Of a stretch of DNA of 64,000 nt, positions 8,219 to 17,615 are shown piece by piece. Position 1 is the first letter of the stretch. Each line of letters starts with the position of its first letter. The translations under genes were made by a program, and so were the position numbers. Origin of the DNA: Citrobacter amalonaticus (lineage in GTDB: Bacteria; Pseudomonadota; Gammaproteobacteria; Enterobacterales; Enterobacteriaceae); contig NZ_AP024585.1 of the NCBI RefSeq assembly GCF_018323885.1, positions 4,092,001 through 4,156,000 of the forward strand, given 5' to 3'. The notes below the pieces were generated by a model, which saw only the letters and a program-made list of their open reading frames with translations, made no database searches and had not been told where the DNA came from.

Positions 8219-10162
8219 ATGATTAAGTTTAGTGCAACGCTTCTGGCCACGCTGATCGCGGCCAGCGTGAATGCCGCGACCGTTGATCTACGGATAATGG
8301 AAACCACTGATTTGCATAGCAACATGATGGATTTCGATTATTACAAAGATACCGCAACCGAAAAATTCGGACTGGTACGCACCGCAAGCCTGATTAACGC
8401 CGCGCGCGATGAAGCCAAAAACAGCGTGCTGGTCGACAATGGCGATCTGATTCAGGGCAGTCCGCTGGGCGATTATATGGCGGCAAAGGGACTGAAAAAA
8501 GGCGAGATCCATCCGGTCTACAAAGCGCTGAATACACTGGATTACGCGGTTGGTAACCTCGGTAACCATGAGTTCAACTACGGGCTGGAATATCTGCAAA
8601 AAGCGCTGGCAGGCGCGTCATTCCCTTACGTTAACGCCAATATCATCGACGTTAAGACCAAAAAGCCGTTGTTTACCCCTTATCTTATTAAAGAGACGGA
8701 TGTCGTCGATCAGGAAGGCCATAAGCAGACGCTGAAAATCGGCTATATCGGGTTTGTCCCTCCGCAGATCATGACCTGGGATAAAGCGAACCTGAGCGGC
8801 AAAGTGACGGTTAACGACATTACCGAAACCGCACGTCGCTATGTCCCAGAAATGCGTGAAAAAGGGGCCGATGTGGTGGTGGTGATCGCGCATTCAGGAC
8901 TCTCTGCTGACCCGTACCAGAGCATGGCCGAGAACTCGGTTTATTATCTCAGTGAAGTGCCCGGCGTGGATGCCATTATGTTTGGTCATGCCCACGCGGT
9001 CTTCCCCGGTAAAGACTTTGCCAACATCAAAGGCGCGGATATCGCAAAAGGGACGCTGAACGGCGTGCCGGCGGTGATGCCAGGCATGTGGGGCGATCAT
9101 CTGGGCGTGGTGGATCTGGTGCTCAATAACGACAGCGGCAAATGGCAGGTAACGCAGGCCAAAGCCGAAGCGCGCCCCATTTACGACACCGCTGCGAAGA
9201 AATCACTCGCTGCCGAAGACAGCAAACTGGCGGAGATTCTGAAAGCCGACCACGACGCGACGCGCGAATTTGTCAGCCAGCCGATCGGCAAATCCGCAGA
9301 TAGCATGTACAGCTATCTGGCGCTGGTGCAGGACGATCCGACCGTTCAGGTGGTCAATAACGCACAGAAAGCCTATGTCGAACATTTCATTCAGGGCGAT
9401 CCGGATCTGGCGAAACTGCCGGTGCTTTCCGCCGCCGCTCCGTTTAAAGTTGGCGGACGCAAGAACGATCCGGCCAGTTTTGTCGAAGTCGAAAAAGGCC
9501 CGTTGACCTTCCGCAATGCCGCTGACCTTTACCTGTACCCGAATACCCTGGTGGTCGTTAAAGCCAGTGGTAAAGAGGTGAAAGAGTGGCTGGAGTGCTC
9601 AGCCGGACAGTTTAATCAGATTGATATCACCAGCAGCAAACCGCAGTCGCTCATCAACTGGGATGGGTTTCGTACCTATAACTTCGATGTGATCGACGGC
9701 GTGGAATACCAGATTGATGTCTCACAGCCCGCACGCTATGACGGTGAATGCCAGACGGTAAATCCGTCCGCAGAAAGGATTAAAAATCTGACCTTCAACG
9801 GCAAGCCGATTGACCCAAATGCCACTTTCCTGGTCGCTACCAATAACTATCGCGCCTATGGCGGTAAGTTTGCCGGAACCGGCGACAACCATATTGCCTT
9901 TGCGTCACCGGATGAGAATCGCTCGGTGCTGGCGGCATGGATTGGCGCGGAATCTCAACGCGTCGGGGAAATTCATCCGGCGGCCGATAACAACTGGCGT
10001 CTGGCGCCGATTCACAGTGAGAAAAAACTGGATATCCGCTTCGAAACCTCGCCGGGGGATAAAGCCGCCGCGTTTATCAAAGAGGAAGGCCAGTACCCGA
10101 TGCAAAAAGTGGCGACCGATGAGATCGGTTTCGCAATTTATCAGATGGATTTAAGCAAGTAA
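8219..10162 (+). CDS. cpdB: 2',3'-cyclic-nucleotide 2'-phosphodiesterase/3'-nucleotidase, periplasmic
   Basis: Periplasmic bifunctional enzyme degrading 2',3'-cyclic nucleotides and 3'-nucleotides to nucleosides, allowing growth on them. 647 residues, exactly the K-12 length, from the ATG at 8219; the frame is open further upstream but only this start gives the signal peptide ([17 protein letters not shown]). N-terminal calcineurin-like metallophosphoesterase domain with [25 protein letters not shown] and [10 protein letters not shown], then a 5'-nucleotidase C-terminal domain ([11 protein letters not shown] near the end). AAGG lies about ten bases before the start. Confidence 0.96.
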   Translation: MIKFSATLLATLIAASVNAATVDLRIMETTDLHSNMMDFDYYKDTATEKFGLVRTASLINAARDEAKNSVLVDNGDLIQGSPLGDYMAAKGLKKGEIHPVYKALNTLDYAVGNLGNHEFNYGLEYLQKALAGASFPYVNANIIDVKTKKPLFTPYLIKETDVVDQEGHKQTLKIGYIGFVPPQIMTWDKANLSGKVTVNDITETARRYVPEMREKGADVVVVIAHSGLSADPYQSMAENSVYYLSEVPGVDAIMFGHAHAVFPGKDFANIKGADIAKGTLNGVPAVMPGMWGDHLGVVDLVLNNDSGKWQVTQAKAEARPIYDTAAKKSLAAEDSKLAEILKADHDATREFVSQPIGKSADSMYSYLALVQDDPTVQVVNNAQKAYVEHFIQGDPDLAKLPVLSAAAPFKVGGRKNDPASFVEVEKGPLTFRNAADLYLYPNTLVVVKASGKEVKEWLECSAGQFNQIDITSSKPQSLINWDGFRTYNFDVIDGVEYQIDVSQPARYDGECQTVNPSAERIKNLTFNGKPIDPNATFLVATNNYRAYGGKFAGTGDNHIAFASPDENRSVLAAWIGAESQRVGEIHPAADNNWRLAPIHSEKKLDIRFETSPGDKAAAFIKEEGQYPMQKVATDEIGFAIYQMDLSK

Positions 10163-10168
10163 CGTTAA

Positions 10169-10195
10169 TGCCGGATGACATCCCGCCATCCGGCA
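10169..10195. repeat. REP palindrome between cpdB and ytfH
   Basis: TGCCGGATG pairs with CATCCGGCA, the typical enterobacterial REP unit, lying between convergent genes. It may act as a transcript end for both. Confidence 0.75.
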
Positions 10196-10200
10196 ACGTT

Positions 10201-10581
10201 TTACGCCGCCCGTTCTTCCCGTTGTGCTAGCACCTGCGGCAAATTCAGCTCAATCCAGTCCGCCAGCGCGGCGACTTTATCACTGACCTGCTCGCCCAGC
10301 GGAGTCAAACTGTATTCCACGTGCGGCGGCACGACCGGATACGAAACCCGGTTGATAAACCCATCCTGCTCCAGCGCCTGCAACGACTGCGCCAGCATCT
10401 TCTCGCTCACGCCGCCCATTTTACGCCGCAAATCGCTGAAGCGATGTGTGCCGTCACGTAGCGCCACCAGGATCAAGACGCCCCAGCGACTGGTCACATG
10501 CTTTAACACCTCACGCGACGGACACTGCTCGGCGAACAAATTGCCGTCGCGCAGTTGTTGAGAAAGAGTCGATGCACTCAT
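10201..10581 (-). CDS. ytfH: HxlR-family winged-helix regulator YtfH
   Basis: 126 residues, the same as K-12 YtfH. Contains the HxlR/MarR-like winged helix (CPSREVLKHVTSRWGVLIL, then RFSDLRRKMGGVSEKMLAQSL). The single cysteine at the start of the domain is in the position used for thiol or electrophile sensing in HypR/QorR-type members. It is divergent from the quinone reductase gene qorB, the usual arrangement for HxlR regulators of redox enzymes. It probably represses qorB and itself; that is inference. Confidence 0.9.
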   Translation of the reverse strand: MSASTLSQQLRDGNLFAEQCPSREVLKHVTSRWGVLILVALRDGTHRFSDLRRKMGGVSEKMLAQSLQALEQDGFINRVSYPVVPPHVEYSLTPLGEQVSDKVAALADWIELNLPQVLAQREERAA

Positions 10582-10605
10582 CTTTATACTTACCTTTTTG
10601 TACGT

Positions 10606-10622
10606 ACTTACTAAAAGTAAGC
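10606..10622. promoter_or_regulatory. Candidate HxlR operator between ytfH and qorB
   Basis: CTTAC (10607-10611) and GTAAG (10617-10621) form a 5-5-5 inverted repeat, with a further GTAC/ACTTAC repeat just to the left. Position in the divergent promoter region fits an autoregulatory operator. Confidence 0.4.
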
Positions 10623-10671
10623 TTAAGTGCTAGCTTTATAAAACACAAGCGACACATTAAGGAGTCACCTC

Positions 10672-11520
10672 ATGATTGCTATTACCGGCGCGACGGGCCA
10701 ACTGGGCCAACACGTTATTGAGAACCTACTGAAAACCGTTCCTGCCAGCCAGATTGTGGCCATCGTTCGCAACCCGGCGAAGGCCACCGCGTTAAGCCAA
10801 CAGGGAATCACCGTACGTCAGGCGGATTACAGTGACGAAGCGGCATTTACCCAGGCGTTACAGGGTGTGGACAAGCTGCTGTTGATCTCCTCCAGCGAAG
10901 TCGGCCAACGTGCCGTTCAGCACCGTAACGTGATTAATGCGGCAAAGGCGGCGAAAGTGAAATTTATCGCCTACACCAGCCTGTTGCATGCCGACCGCTC
11001 TCCCCTCGCTTTGCACGTTGAACACGTCGATACCGAGAAGATGCTGGCTGACTCCGGTATTGCCTACGCGCTGTTGCGTAACGGCTGGTATACCGAAAAC
11101 TATCTCGCCAGCGCCCCTGCTGCGCTGGAGCATGGCGTATTTATCGGTGCGGCGGGCGAGGGCAGAATTGCCAGTGCAACGCGTGCGGATTACGCCGCTG
11201 CCGCCGCACAGGTCATCAGCACCGAAGGCCATGCCGGGAAAGTGTATGAACTGGCGGGTGATGAATCCTGGACACTAAGCCAGTTGGCCGCAGAACTGAG
11301 TAAACAGAGTGGCAAACCTGTCGTTTATCAGAACATGAGCGAAGCCGATTTCGCCGCCGTGCTGAAAGGGGTCGGTTTGCCAGCAGGACTGGCGGAGATG
11401 CTGGCCGATTCAGACATCGGGGCATCCAAAGGCGGTCTGTTCGATGACAGCCACACGCTGAGCAAGCTGATTGGTCGTCCGACCACGTCGCTGGCCGAAA
11501 GCGTCAACGGTATTCTGTAA
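10672..11520 (+). CDS. qorB: NAD(P)H:quinone oxidoreductase 2 (QorB)
   Basis: Atypical short-chain dehydrogenase of the NmrA-like group that reduces quinones with NADPH. 282 residues (K-12 286). N-terminal dinucleotide-binding motif GATGQLGQHV, NADP-specifying arginine in VRNPAKA, and SLLHAD and RNGWYTENY in the substrate region. AAGGAG precedes the ATG by seven bases. Paired divergently with ytfH; probably induced by quinone or electrophile stress. Confidence 0.93.
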   Translation: MIAITGATGQLGQHVIENLLKTVPASQIVAIVRNPAKATALSQQGITVRQADYSDEAAFTQALQGVDKLLLISSSEVGQRAVQHRNVINAAKAAKVKFIAYTSLLHADRSPLALHVEHVDTEKMLADSGIAYALLRNGWYTENYLASAPAALEHGVFIGAAGEGRIASATRADYAAAAAQVISTEGHAGKVYELAGDESWTLSQLAAELSKQSGKPVVYQNMSEADFAAVLKGVGLPAGLAEMLADSDIGASKGGLFDDSHTLSKLIGRPTTSLAESVNGIL

Positions 11521-11601
11521 GTGTTAAAAATCGGTTAATTATGGTGGCATCCCCGCGCATCCTCTCTGATAATGACAGGACGATGCGTGGGGAGAGACAA
11601 C

Positions 11602-12426
11602 GTGCAAGGTGTACCCGAGCAGTTTAGCGATGAAAAAGACAGCGCCCGCTTTCGCCATCTGGCGCAGGTGCCGGGCGTTGAGTTGTATCACGCCCATATT
11701 TCACGCTACGCCTTTGAGCCACACACCCACGAAGCGTTCGGCATTGGCGCGATAGAAGCCGGTGCCGAGCGCTTTCGCTATCGTGGCACGCAGTACGTTG
11801 CCCCAGCCCACTCGGTCGTGACGATGAATCCGGATGAGCTGCATACCGGCGAGGCCGAAACCGCCGACGGTTGGCGTTACCGGATGATCTATCTGGAGCC
11901 CGATCTGCTGGAAGAGGTGACCGGCATTCGTCACTGGTGGTTTCACGACGTCACACGTCACGATCCGCGCCGCTCCCGTCAGATTTGTTCGCTGATCCAC
12001 GGACTGTGGCACACCGACGATCCTTTAGCGCAAAAAGGATTGTTGCTGGATCTGATCGACACCTTCCAGCCGCTGGCTCGTCATGCCCCGGCGCCACGGG
12101 AAGGCGCGCATCGCTTTGAGCGCGTGCGCGACTATTTACATGACAACTACATGCGGCCGGTCACCCTCGATGAACTGGCGCGCGTTGCCTCGCTTAGCCC
12201 CTGGCACTTTCAACGTCAGTTCAAAGCCCATTTCCACGTGACGCCGCACCAGATGCTGATGGCGATCCGTCTGTGGCGGGCAAAAGATTTTCTGACTCTC
12301 GGTATGCCCGCTGCGGACGTTGCCGCCGCGACCGGCCTGACCGATCAATCCCATCTCACCCGCGCCTTTACCCATCGCTACGGCATCACTCCCGTGCGCT
12401 ATCAAAAGCAGGTTTATTCGCGCTAA
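11602..12426 (+). CDS. AraC-family transcriptional regulator with N-terminal cupin domain
   Basis: About 274 residues. The N-terminal sensor has the cupin histidines (FEPHTHEAFGIG) and EAGAERFRYRG; the C-terminal DNA-binding domain has two helix-turn-helix motifs (LDELARVASLSPWHFQRQFK and ADVAAATGLTDQSHLTRAFT), ending in the standard GITPVRYQ. I chose the GTG at 11602 because GGGGAGAG lies just upstream; an in-frame ATG at 11572 has no visible ribosome site. The gene is not at this locus in K-12. It precedes ytfF in the same direction by 76 bases, so it may regulate that exporter. Confidence 0.88.
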   Translation: MQGVPEQFSDEKDSARFRHLAQVPGVELYHAHISRYAFEPHTHEAFGIGAIEAGAERFRYRGTQYVAPAHSVVTMNPDELHTGEAETADGWRYRMIYLEPDLLEEVTGIRHWWFHDVTRHDPRRSRQICSLIHGLWHTDDPLAQKGLLLDLIDTFQPLARHAPAPREGAHRFERVRDYLHDNYMRPVTLDELARVASLSPWHFQRQFKAHFHVTPHQMLMAIRLWRAKDFLTLGMPAADVAAATGLTDQSHLTRAFTHRYGITPVRYQKQVYSR

Positions 12427-12502
12427 TGCGCAAGCTCATACAATACGCGCCCCGGTTCCCTGCCTACACTTTGCGTCATGTTTAACGATGTGGATGTAAA
12501 GC

Positions 12503-13474
12503 ATGATTAGCGGTGTGTTGTACGCCCTGCTGGCAGGGTTGATGTGGGGACTGATTTTTGTCGGACCGTTGATCGTGCCGGAATATCCGGCGGTGCTGCA
12601 GTCGATGGGGCGTTATCTGGCATTAGGCTTGATTGCCCTGCCGCTGGCATGGCTCGGACGTGTGCGCCTGCGGCAGCTTTCGGCGAAAGACTGGCTGACC
12701 GCGCTGGCGCTGACCATGATGGGCAACCTGATTTATTACGTCTGCCTTGCCAGCGCCATTCAGCGCACCGGCGCACCGGTCTCAACGATGATCATCGGCA
12801 CGCTGCCGGTCGTCATTCCGGTATTTGCCAACCTGCTGTACAGCCAGCGCGATGGCAGGCTCTCCTGGCTACGGCTGGCCCCAGCACTGCTGCTGATAGG
12901 CATCGGATTGCTGTGCGTGAACATTGCGGAACTCAACCAGGGCTTGCCTGATTTTAGCGGCTGGCGCTACGGTTCTGGCATCGCGTTGGCGCTGGTATCA
13001 GTGGTGTGCTGGGCCTGGTATGCGCTGCGTAATGCCCGCTGGCTGCGGGAGAACCCGGAAAAACACCCGATGATGTGGGCGACGGCGCAGGCGCTGGTAA
13101 CCCTGCCCGTTTCGCTGCTGGGCTACCTCGTCGCCTGCTTCTGGCTGCATGGGAAAATGCCCGACTTCGCCCTGCCGTTCGGCCCGCGCCCTGCGGTGTT
13201 TGTAGGCCTAATGGTGGCGATTGCGGTGCTGTGCTCATGGGTAGGCGCGCTGTGCTGGAACATTGCCAGCCAGCGATTACCGACGGTGATCCTCGGCCCA
13301 TTGATCGTGTTCGAAACGCTGGCGGGTTTGCTCTACACCTTCATCTTGCGCCAGACCCTTCCCCCTGTGCTGACGCTCAGCGGTATCGCTTTGCTGGTTA
13401 TCGGCGTGGTGGTGGCAGTCAGAGCAAAACCGGAAAAACCACGCGTCATTCCGCTTTCAGAGCCAGGCCGTTAA
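12503..13474 (+). CDS. ytfF: YtfF, EamA/DMT-family inner membrane transporter
   Basis: 323 residues with about ten hydrophobic segments and two EamA repeats (starting SGVLYALLAGLMWGLIFV and SGIALALVSVVCWAWYAL). Sequence matches K-12 YtfF throughout (for example GAPVSTMIIGTLPVVIPVF). Substrate unknown; DMT proteins usually export amino acids or other small metabolites. The ribosome site is weak, and the gene follows the AraC-type gene closely, so co-expression or local regulation is possible. Confidence 0.92.
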   Translation: MISGVLYALLAGLMWGLIFVGPLIVPEYPAVLQSMGRYLALGLIALPLAWLGRVRLRQLSAKDWLTALALTMMGNLIYYVCLASAIQRTGAPVSTMIIGTLPVVIPVFANLLYSQRDGRLSWLRLAPALLLIGIGLLCVNIAELNQGLPDFSGWRYGSGIALALVSVVCWAWYALRNARWLRENPEKHPMMWATAQALVTLPVSLLGYLVACFWLHGKMPDFALPFGPRPAVFVGLMVAIAVLCSWVGALCWNIASQRLPTVILGPLIVFETLAGLLYTFILRQTLPPVLTLSGIALLVIGVVVAVRAKPEKPRVIPLSEPGR

Positions 13475-13513
13475 TCCGTCCCCCCCCCTCGAAAGGGTTA
13501 TAGCGCTCGATTA

Positions 13514-13536
13514 AAGGTGCATTTAAAATGCACCTT
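13514..13536. promoter_or_regulatory. NsrR operator upstream of ytfE
   Basis: Perfect 11-1-11 palindrome: AAGGTGCATTT, A, AAATGCACCTT. It fits the NsrR consensus (AAGATGCATTT inverted with one central base). It lies 26 bases before the ytfE start, where an NO-sensitive repressor would block transcription. The nsrR gene is itself in this window. Confidence 0.9.
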
Positions 13537-13562
13537 ATATTATTGAGAATGAGGTAATGGCT

Positions 13563-14225
13563 ATGGCTTATCGCGATCAACCTTTAGGTGAACTGGCGCT
13601 CTCTATCCCTCGCGCGTCGGCCCTGTTTCGTAAGTACGATATGGATTACTGCTGCGGCGGTAAGCAGACGCTGGCGCGTGCTGCCGCCCGTAAAGAGCTG
13701 GACGTTGATGCTATCGAAGCGCAACTGGCACAACTGGCAGAACAACCGATCGATAAAGACTGGCGTACCGCGCCGCTGGTCGAAATTATCGACCACATCA
13801 TCGTGCGTTATCACGACAGACACCGCGAGCAACTGCCGGAACTGATCCTGCAAGCCACCAAAGTTGAACGCGTTCATGCTGATAAGCCCAACGTACCAAA
13901 AGGTCTGGCGAAGTATCTGACCATGCTGCATCAGGAGCTTTCAAGCCACATGATGAAAGAGGAGCAGATACTGTTCCCGATGATCAAACAGGGCATGGGT
14001 AGCCAGGCGATGGGGCCGATCAGCGTCATGGAAAGTGAGCATGATGAAGCGGGGGAACTGCTGGAAGTGATTAAACATACCACCCAGAACGTGACGATCC
14101 CGCCAGAAGCGTGCACCACCTGGAAAGCGATGTACAACGGCATCAATGAGATGATTGATGATCTGATGGAACACATCAGTCTGGAAAATAATGTGTTGTT
14201 CCCGCGCGCCCTCGCAGGCGAATAA
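13563..14225 (+). CDS. ytfE: Iron-sulfur cluster repair di-iron protein YtfE (RIC)
   Basis: Hemerythrin-like di-iron protein that repairs Fe-S clusters damaged by nitric oxide and oxidative stress. 220 residues from the second ATG (13563), which has GAGG eight bases upstream; the first ATG (13557) is too close to it. N-terminal ScdA_N domain with DYCCGG; C-terminal four-helix bundle with the histidine/glutamate ligands in [27 protein letters not shown] and MEHISLENN. Derepressed by NO through the NsrR operator directly upstream. Confidence 0.96.
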   Translation: MAYRDQPLGELALSIPRASALFRKYDMDYCCGGKQTLARAAARKELDVDAIEAQLAQLAEQPIDKDWRTAPLVEIIDHIIVRYHDRHREQLPELILQATKVERVHADKPNVPKGLAKYLTMLHQELSSHMMKEEQILFPMIKQGMGSQAMGPISVMESEHDEAGELLEVIKHTTQNVTIPPEACTTWKAMYNGINEMIDDLMEHISLENNVLFPRALAGE

Positions 14226-14263
14226 AAAAGGCGCCCGAGAGCGCCCTGATTCATGTAATTGCA

Positions 14264-14287
14264 GAGCCGCGTCGCGGCTCTTTTTTT
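14264..14287. terminator. Terminator between convergent ytfE and cycA
   Basis: GAGCCGC, loop GTC, GCGGCTC, then seven T. Strong for ytfE on the plus strand. The cycA stop codon overlaps its T-run, so it is not a cycA terminator. A second weaker hairpin (GGCGCCC..) precedes it. Confidence 0.85.
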
Positions 14288-15695
14288 AACGAACGCCTGC
14301 CATCCGCTTCTTACCAATCAGCCACCAGCCCAGACCCAGCGCAATGAACCACAGCGGCGTGACGAGCAGCGCCTGACGGGTATCATCTTCTAGCGTCAGC
14401 AGTACCAGCACGAAGACGAAGAACGCCATGCACACCCAGCACATCAGCTTGCCAAGCGGCATTTTGTAGATTGACTTCTCATGCAGATGTGGACGCTGTT
14501 TGCGATACACCAGGTATGAGCACAGGATGATAGTCCAGACGAACATAAACAAGATCGCCGACACTGTCGTGATCATGGTGAACGCGCCAATCACGCTTGG
14601 GTTGACATACAGCATCACGACTCCGCCCAGCAGGCAGATACAGGAGAAGGTCAGCCCTTTCGCCGGAACCGCGCGTTTAGACAGCTTAGCGAATGCTTTC
14701 GGCGCCACGCCTTCCTGCGCCAGACCAAACAGCATACGGCTGGTAGAGAACACGCCACTGTTTGCAGAGGAAGCAGCGGACGTCAGGACCACGAAGTTAA
14801 TCACGCTCGCAGCGGCAGGCAGACCCACCAGCACGAACAACTCAACGAACGGACTCTTATCCGGCACCACTGAACTCCACGGCGTTACGGACATGATGAC
14901 GATCAGCGCAAAGACGTAAAACATGATGATACGAATCGGAATCGAGTTAATGGCGCGCGGCAGCGATTTCTCCGGATCTTTCGTTTCCGCCGCCGTCGTC
15001 CCGACCAGTTCGATCCCGACAAAGGCGAACACGGCTATCTGGAAACCGGCAAAGAAGCCGCTAATGCCTTTCGGGAACCAGCCGCCATCATTCCACAGGT
15101 GAGCAAACGACGCTTCCACACCGGTTGGCGACTGGAAGTGCATGGCAATCATCACCAGGCCGACGATAATCAGCGACACGATAGCGACGATTTTGATCAT
15201 CGCGAACCAGAACTCCATCTCACCGAACATTTTCACGGTGGCAAGGTTAAGGCTCAGCAGCAGGATCACTACCGCCAGCGAGGCGACCCAGTCGGAAAGA
15301 CCGGGGAACCAGAACTGCGCGTAGGCCGTAATAGCGACGACATCCGCCATCCCGGTCACCACCCAACAGAACCAGTAGGTCCAGCCGGTGAAATAACCTG
15401 CCCACGGTCCCAGCAGATCCGAAGCAAAGTCGCTAAAAGATTTGTATTCCAGATTCGAGAGCAGCAATTCTCCCATTGCGCGCATCACGAAAAAAAGCAT
15501 AAAACCAATGATCATATAAACAAAAATGATCGACGGCCCGGCGAGACTGATCGTTTTACCCGACCCCATAAACAGGCCCGTACCAATGGCACCGCCGATG
15601 GCGATAAGCTGAATATGTCGGTTTGTAAGATTGCGCCGTAGCGACTGTTCAGTCGGAGCCTGTTCGTCGGCGGCGACTTTTACCTGATCTACCAT
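14286..15695 (-). CDS. cycA: D-serine/D-alanine/glycine:H+ symporter CycA
   Basis: Inner membrane permease of the APC superfamily (amino acid transporter group) importing glycine, D-alanine, D-serine and D-cycloserine. 469 residues (K-12 470) with twelve predicted membrane helices. Start of TM1 carries the APC hallmark QLIAIGGAIGTGLFMGSG; FAGFQIAVFAFVGIELVGTTA is the TM6 region. In E. coli the mRNA is repressed by GcvB sRNA; the leader here was not checked for pairing. Confidence 0.96.
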   Translation of the reverse strand: MVDQVKVAADEQAPTEQSLRRNLTNRHIQLIAIGGAIGTGLFMGSGKTISLAGPSIIFVYMIIGFMLFFVMRAMGELLLSNLEYKSFSDFASDLLGPWAGYFTGWTYWFCWVVTGMADVVAITAYAQFWFPGLSDWVASLAVVILLLSLNLATVKMFGEMEFWFAMIKIVAIVSLIIVGLVMIAMHFQSPTGVEASFAHLWNDGGWFPKGISGFFAGFQIAVFAFVGIELVGTTAAETKDPEKSLPRAINSIPIRIIMFYVFALIVIMSVTPWSSVVPDKSPFVELFVLVGLPAAASVINFVVLTSAASSANSGVFSTSRMLFGLAQEGVAPKAFAKLSKRAVPAKGLTFSCICLLGGVVMLYVNPSVIGAFTMITTVSAILFMFVWTIILCSYLVYRKQRPHLHEKSIYKMPLGKLMCWVCMAFFVFVLVLLTLEDDTRQALLVTPLWFIALGLGWWLIGKKRMAGVR

Positions 15696-16017
15696 ATTTT
15701 ATTCTTCCTGTACCTGTCTGTGTTGTGCGGGCTCTGCGGCCTTTAATGCGTCTGTTGTGCATCTATGATACGACGATCCTGTTTTCAGGACTTATCGATA
15801 TTAGGTAAGAATCGGCGGGATGAATACTAAGATTTAGATATTATGTTAATTATATGTTTAAAGTGAGTGTCATATCACTCTGGTAACGCGAATTAGCTCA
15901 CAAAAATACACGCAACTGATGCATTTGCAAGATAAAACTCCGATACCCGGCAATCGAGCAGCGTTATTGCGCATTTTTCGTCCCCCTCCGGCGTGGAGGG
16001 GGAACAGAAGTGACTAG
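15696..16017. other. cycA promoter and leader region
   Basis: 322 bases between the cycA start and the fklB stop, no gene seen. AT-rich around 15800-15900, as expected for a promoter. It contains the fklB-proximal hairpin at 15981-16003. Confidence 0.5.
15981..16003. terminator. GC-rich hairpin downstream of fklB
   Basis: TCCCCCTCC, loop GGCGT, GGAGGGGGA: a perfect 9-bp stem 15 bases past the fklB stop. There is no T-run on the minus strand side, so it may stabilise the 3' end rather than terminate by itself. Confidence 0.4.
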
Positions 16018-16638
16018 TTACAGAATTTCCAGCAGTTCGACGTCAAACACCAGGGTGCTGAATGGCGGGATCGACGCACCGGCGCCACGTTCGCCGTAAG
16101 CCAGTTCCTGAGGAATGGTCAGTTCCCATTTAGAGCCAACCGGCATCAGGGTCAGCGCTTCAATCCAGCCAGGAATCACGCCGTTTACCGGGAATTCAGC
16201 CGGTTCGCCGCGCGCAACAGAGCTGTCAAAGACGGTACCGTCGATCAGTTTACCGGTGTAGTGCACACGAACGCGGTCAGTACGAGCCGGGATAGCGCCT
16301 TCGCCCTGAGTCAGGACGCGGAATTGCAGACCAGATTCCGTGCTGTTCACACCGTCTTTCTCACGGTTTTCTTCCAGATATTTCACGCCATCTGCGGCCA
16401 TCGCCTGGAAGCGTTCGCGACGTACGGCATCCGCACGTTCATGGATCTCGCGCAGCGCGCGGTGTACCACATCAACCGGCACGGCTGGCTGCTTGCCTTC
16501 CAGCGCGTCAGCAATACCGGCAACCAGCGCTTCAGGCAACAGCCCTTCCAGTCCGGATTCGCTCAGTTGCTGTCCTACCTGCAAACCAATGCCGTAGCTT
16601 GCTTGCGCTTCGATAGTGTCAAAAGTCGGGGTTGCCAT
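16018..16638 (-). CDS. fklB: FKBP-type peptidyl-prolyl cis-trans isomerase FklB (FKBP22)
   Basis: Dimeric prolyl isomerase of the FkpA/Mip class, cytoplasmic (no signal peptide). 206 residues from the ATG at 16638, matching K-12; the frame is open further upstream but without homology. The N-terminal helical dimerisation domain ([16 protein letters not shown]) is joined by a long helix to the C-terminal FKBP domain ([36 protein letters not shown]). AGGAAA precedes the start. Confidence 0.95.
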   Translation of the reverse strand: MATPTFDTIEAQASYGIGLQVGQQLSESGLEGLLPEALVAGIADALEGKQPAVPVDVVHRALREIHERADAVRRERFQAMAADGVKYLEENREKDGVNSTESGLQFRVLTQGEGAIPARTDRVRVHYTGKLIDGTVFDSSVARGEPAEFPVNGVIPGWIEALTLMPVGSKWELTIPQELAYGERGAGASIPPFSTLVFDVELLEIL

Positions 16639-16860
16639 CGTATTTCCTTTCATCGGATATAAAAAAGTAGCGGGCAGCATAACAGCCAGGCTTCTCCCGG
16701 TAAAATGTTGTCTCGGGGTGGATGACAAATCACGACGAAAAAGAAACAATAGGGATATCCCCCTGTATATGTGCCAAAAACGGGGAATATCACGAACATC
16801 ATAGCGTTAGCTGTCTATACTCTATGATTGAGGAACGAGACGCGGAGCAGGAGGAAAGCC

Positions 16861-17505
16861 ATGCCCGGGCGCTTTGAATTAAAACCAACCCTGGCGAAAA
16901 TCTGGCATGCACCGGACAATTTTCGCATTATGGATCCGCTTCCGTCTATGCATCGCCGCGGCATTATCATTGCAGCGATTGTGCTGGTCGTCGGTTTCCT
17001 TCTCCCCTCAAGCGACACGAACGATACGCCAGCGGTAACCCGTAACGCGCAACTGGATCTCCAGTCGCAGTCTCAACCCCCGACGGAAGCGCAGCTTCAG
17101 GCCCAGCTTGTGGCCCCGCAAAACGATCCAGGCCAGGTCGCTCCCGTTGCGCCGGAACCCATTCAGGAAGGGCAACCGGAAGAGCAACCTCAGTCACAGC
17201 AACCGCAAACCCAGCCTTTCCAGCAGGATAGCGGCATTGAGCAGCAATGGCGCTCCTATCGCGTAGAGCCCGGTAAAACCATGGCACAACTGTTCCGCGA
17301 CCACGGACTGCCACCTACAGATGTTTATGCGATGGCGCAGGTTGAAGGTGCGGGGAAACCGCTAAGCACTCTCCAGAGCGGGCAGATGGTGCAAATTCGC
17401 CAGAACGCGAATGGCGTGGTGACCGGACTGACTATCGACACCGGCAACAATCAGCAGGTACTGTTTACTCGTCAACCTGACGGCAGCTTTATCCGCGTAC
17501 GTTAA
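16861..17505 (+). CDS. ytfB: YtfB, OapA-domain cell-division-associated protein
   Basis: 214 residues starting MPGRFELKPTL; GAGGAAAG sits just upstream of the ATG at 16861. An N-terminal cytoplasmic OapA_N segment precedes one membrane helix (IIIAAIVLVVGFLLP), then a Gln/Pro-rich linker (PQSQQPQTQPFQ) and a C-terminal OapA/LysM-like domain (YRVEPGKTMAQLFRDHGLP). In E. coli YtfB goes to the division septum and binds glycans; the K-12 product is near-identical. A REP cluster follows the stop. Confidence 0.93.
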   Translation: MPGRFELKPTLAKIWHAPDNFRIMDPLPSMHRRGIIIAAIVLVVGFLLPSSDTNDTPAVTRNAQLDLQSQSQPPTEAQLQAQLVAPQNDPGQVAPVAPEPIQEGQPEEQPQSQQPQTQPFQQDSGIEQQWRSYRVEPGKTMAQLFRDHGLPPTDVYAMAQVEGAGKPLSTLQSGQMVQIRQNANGVVTGLTIDTGNNQQVLFTRQPDGSFIRVR

Positions 17506-17511
17506 TTCATC

Positions 17512-17606
17512 ATGCCGGGGTCTGCCAGGTCTGATAAGCGTAGCGCCATCAGGCACATCAGCGCCGTGCCGGATGGCGGCTTGCCCTTATCCGGCCTACC
17601 ACGGCA
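17512..17606. repeat. REP/BIME cluster between ytfB and the DMT gene
   Basis: A Y-like unit (CTGATAAGCG..GCGCCATCAG) followed by a fuller REP (TGCCGGATGGCGG..CCTTATCCGGCC). It is an interspersed mosaic element at the junction of convergent genes. Confidence 0.75.
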
Positions 17607-17615
17607 TTGGCGGCG

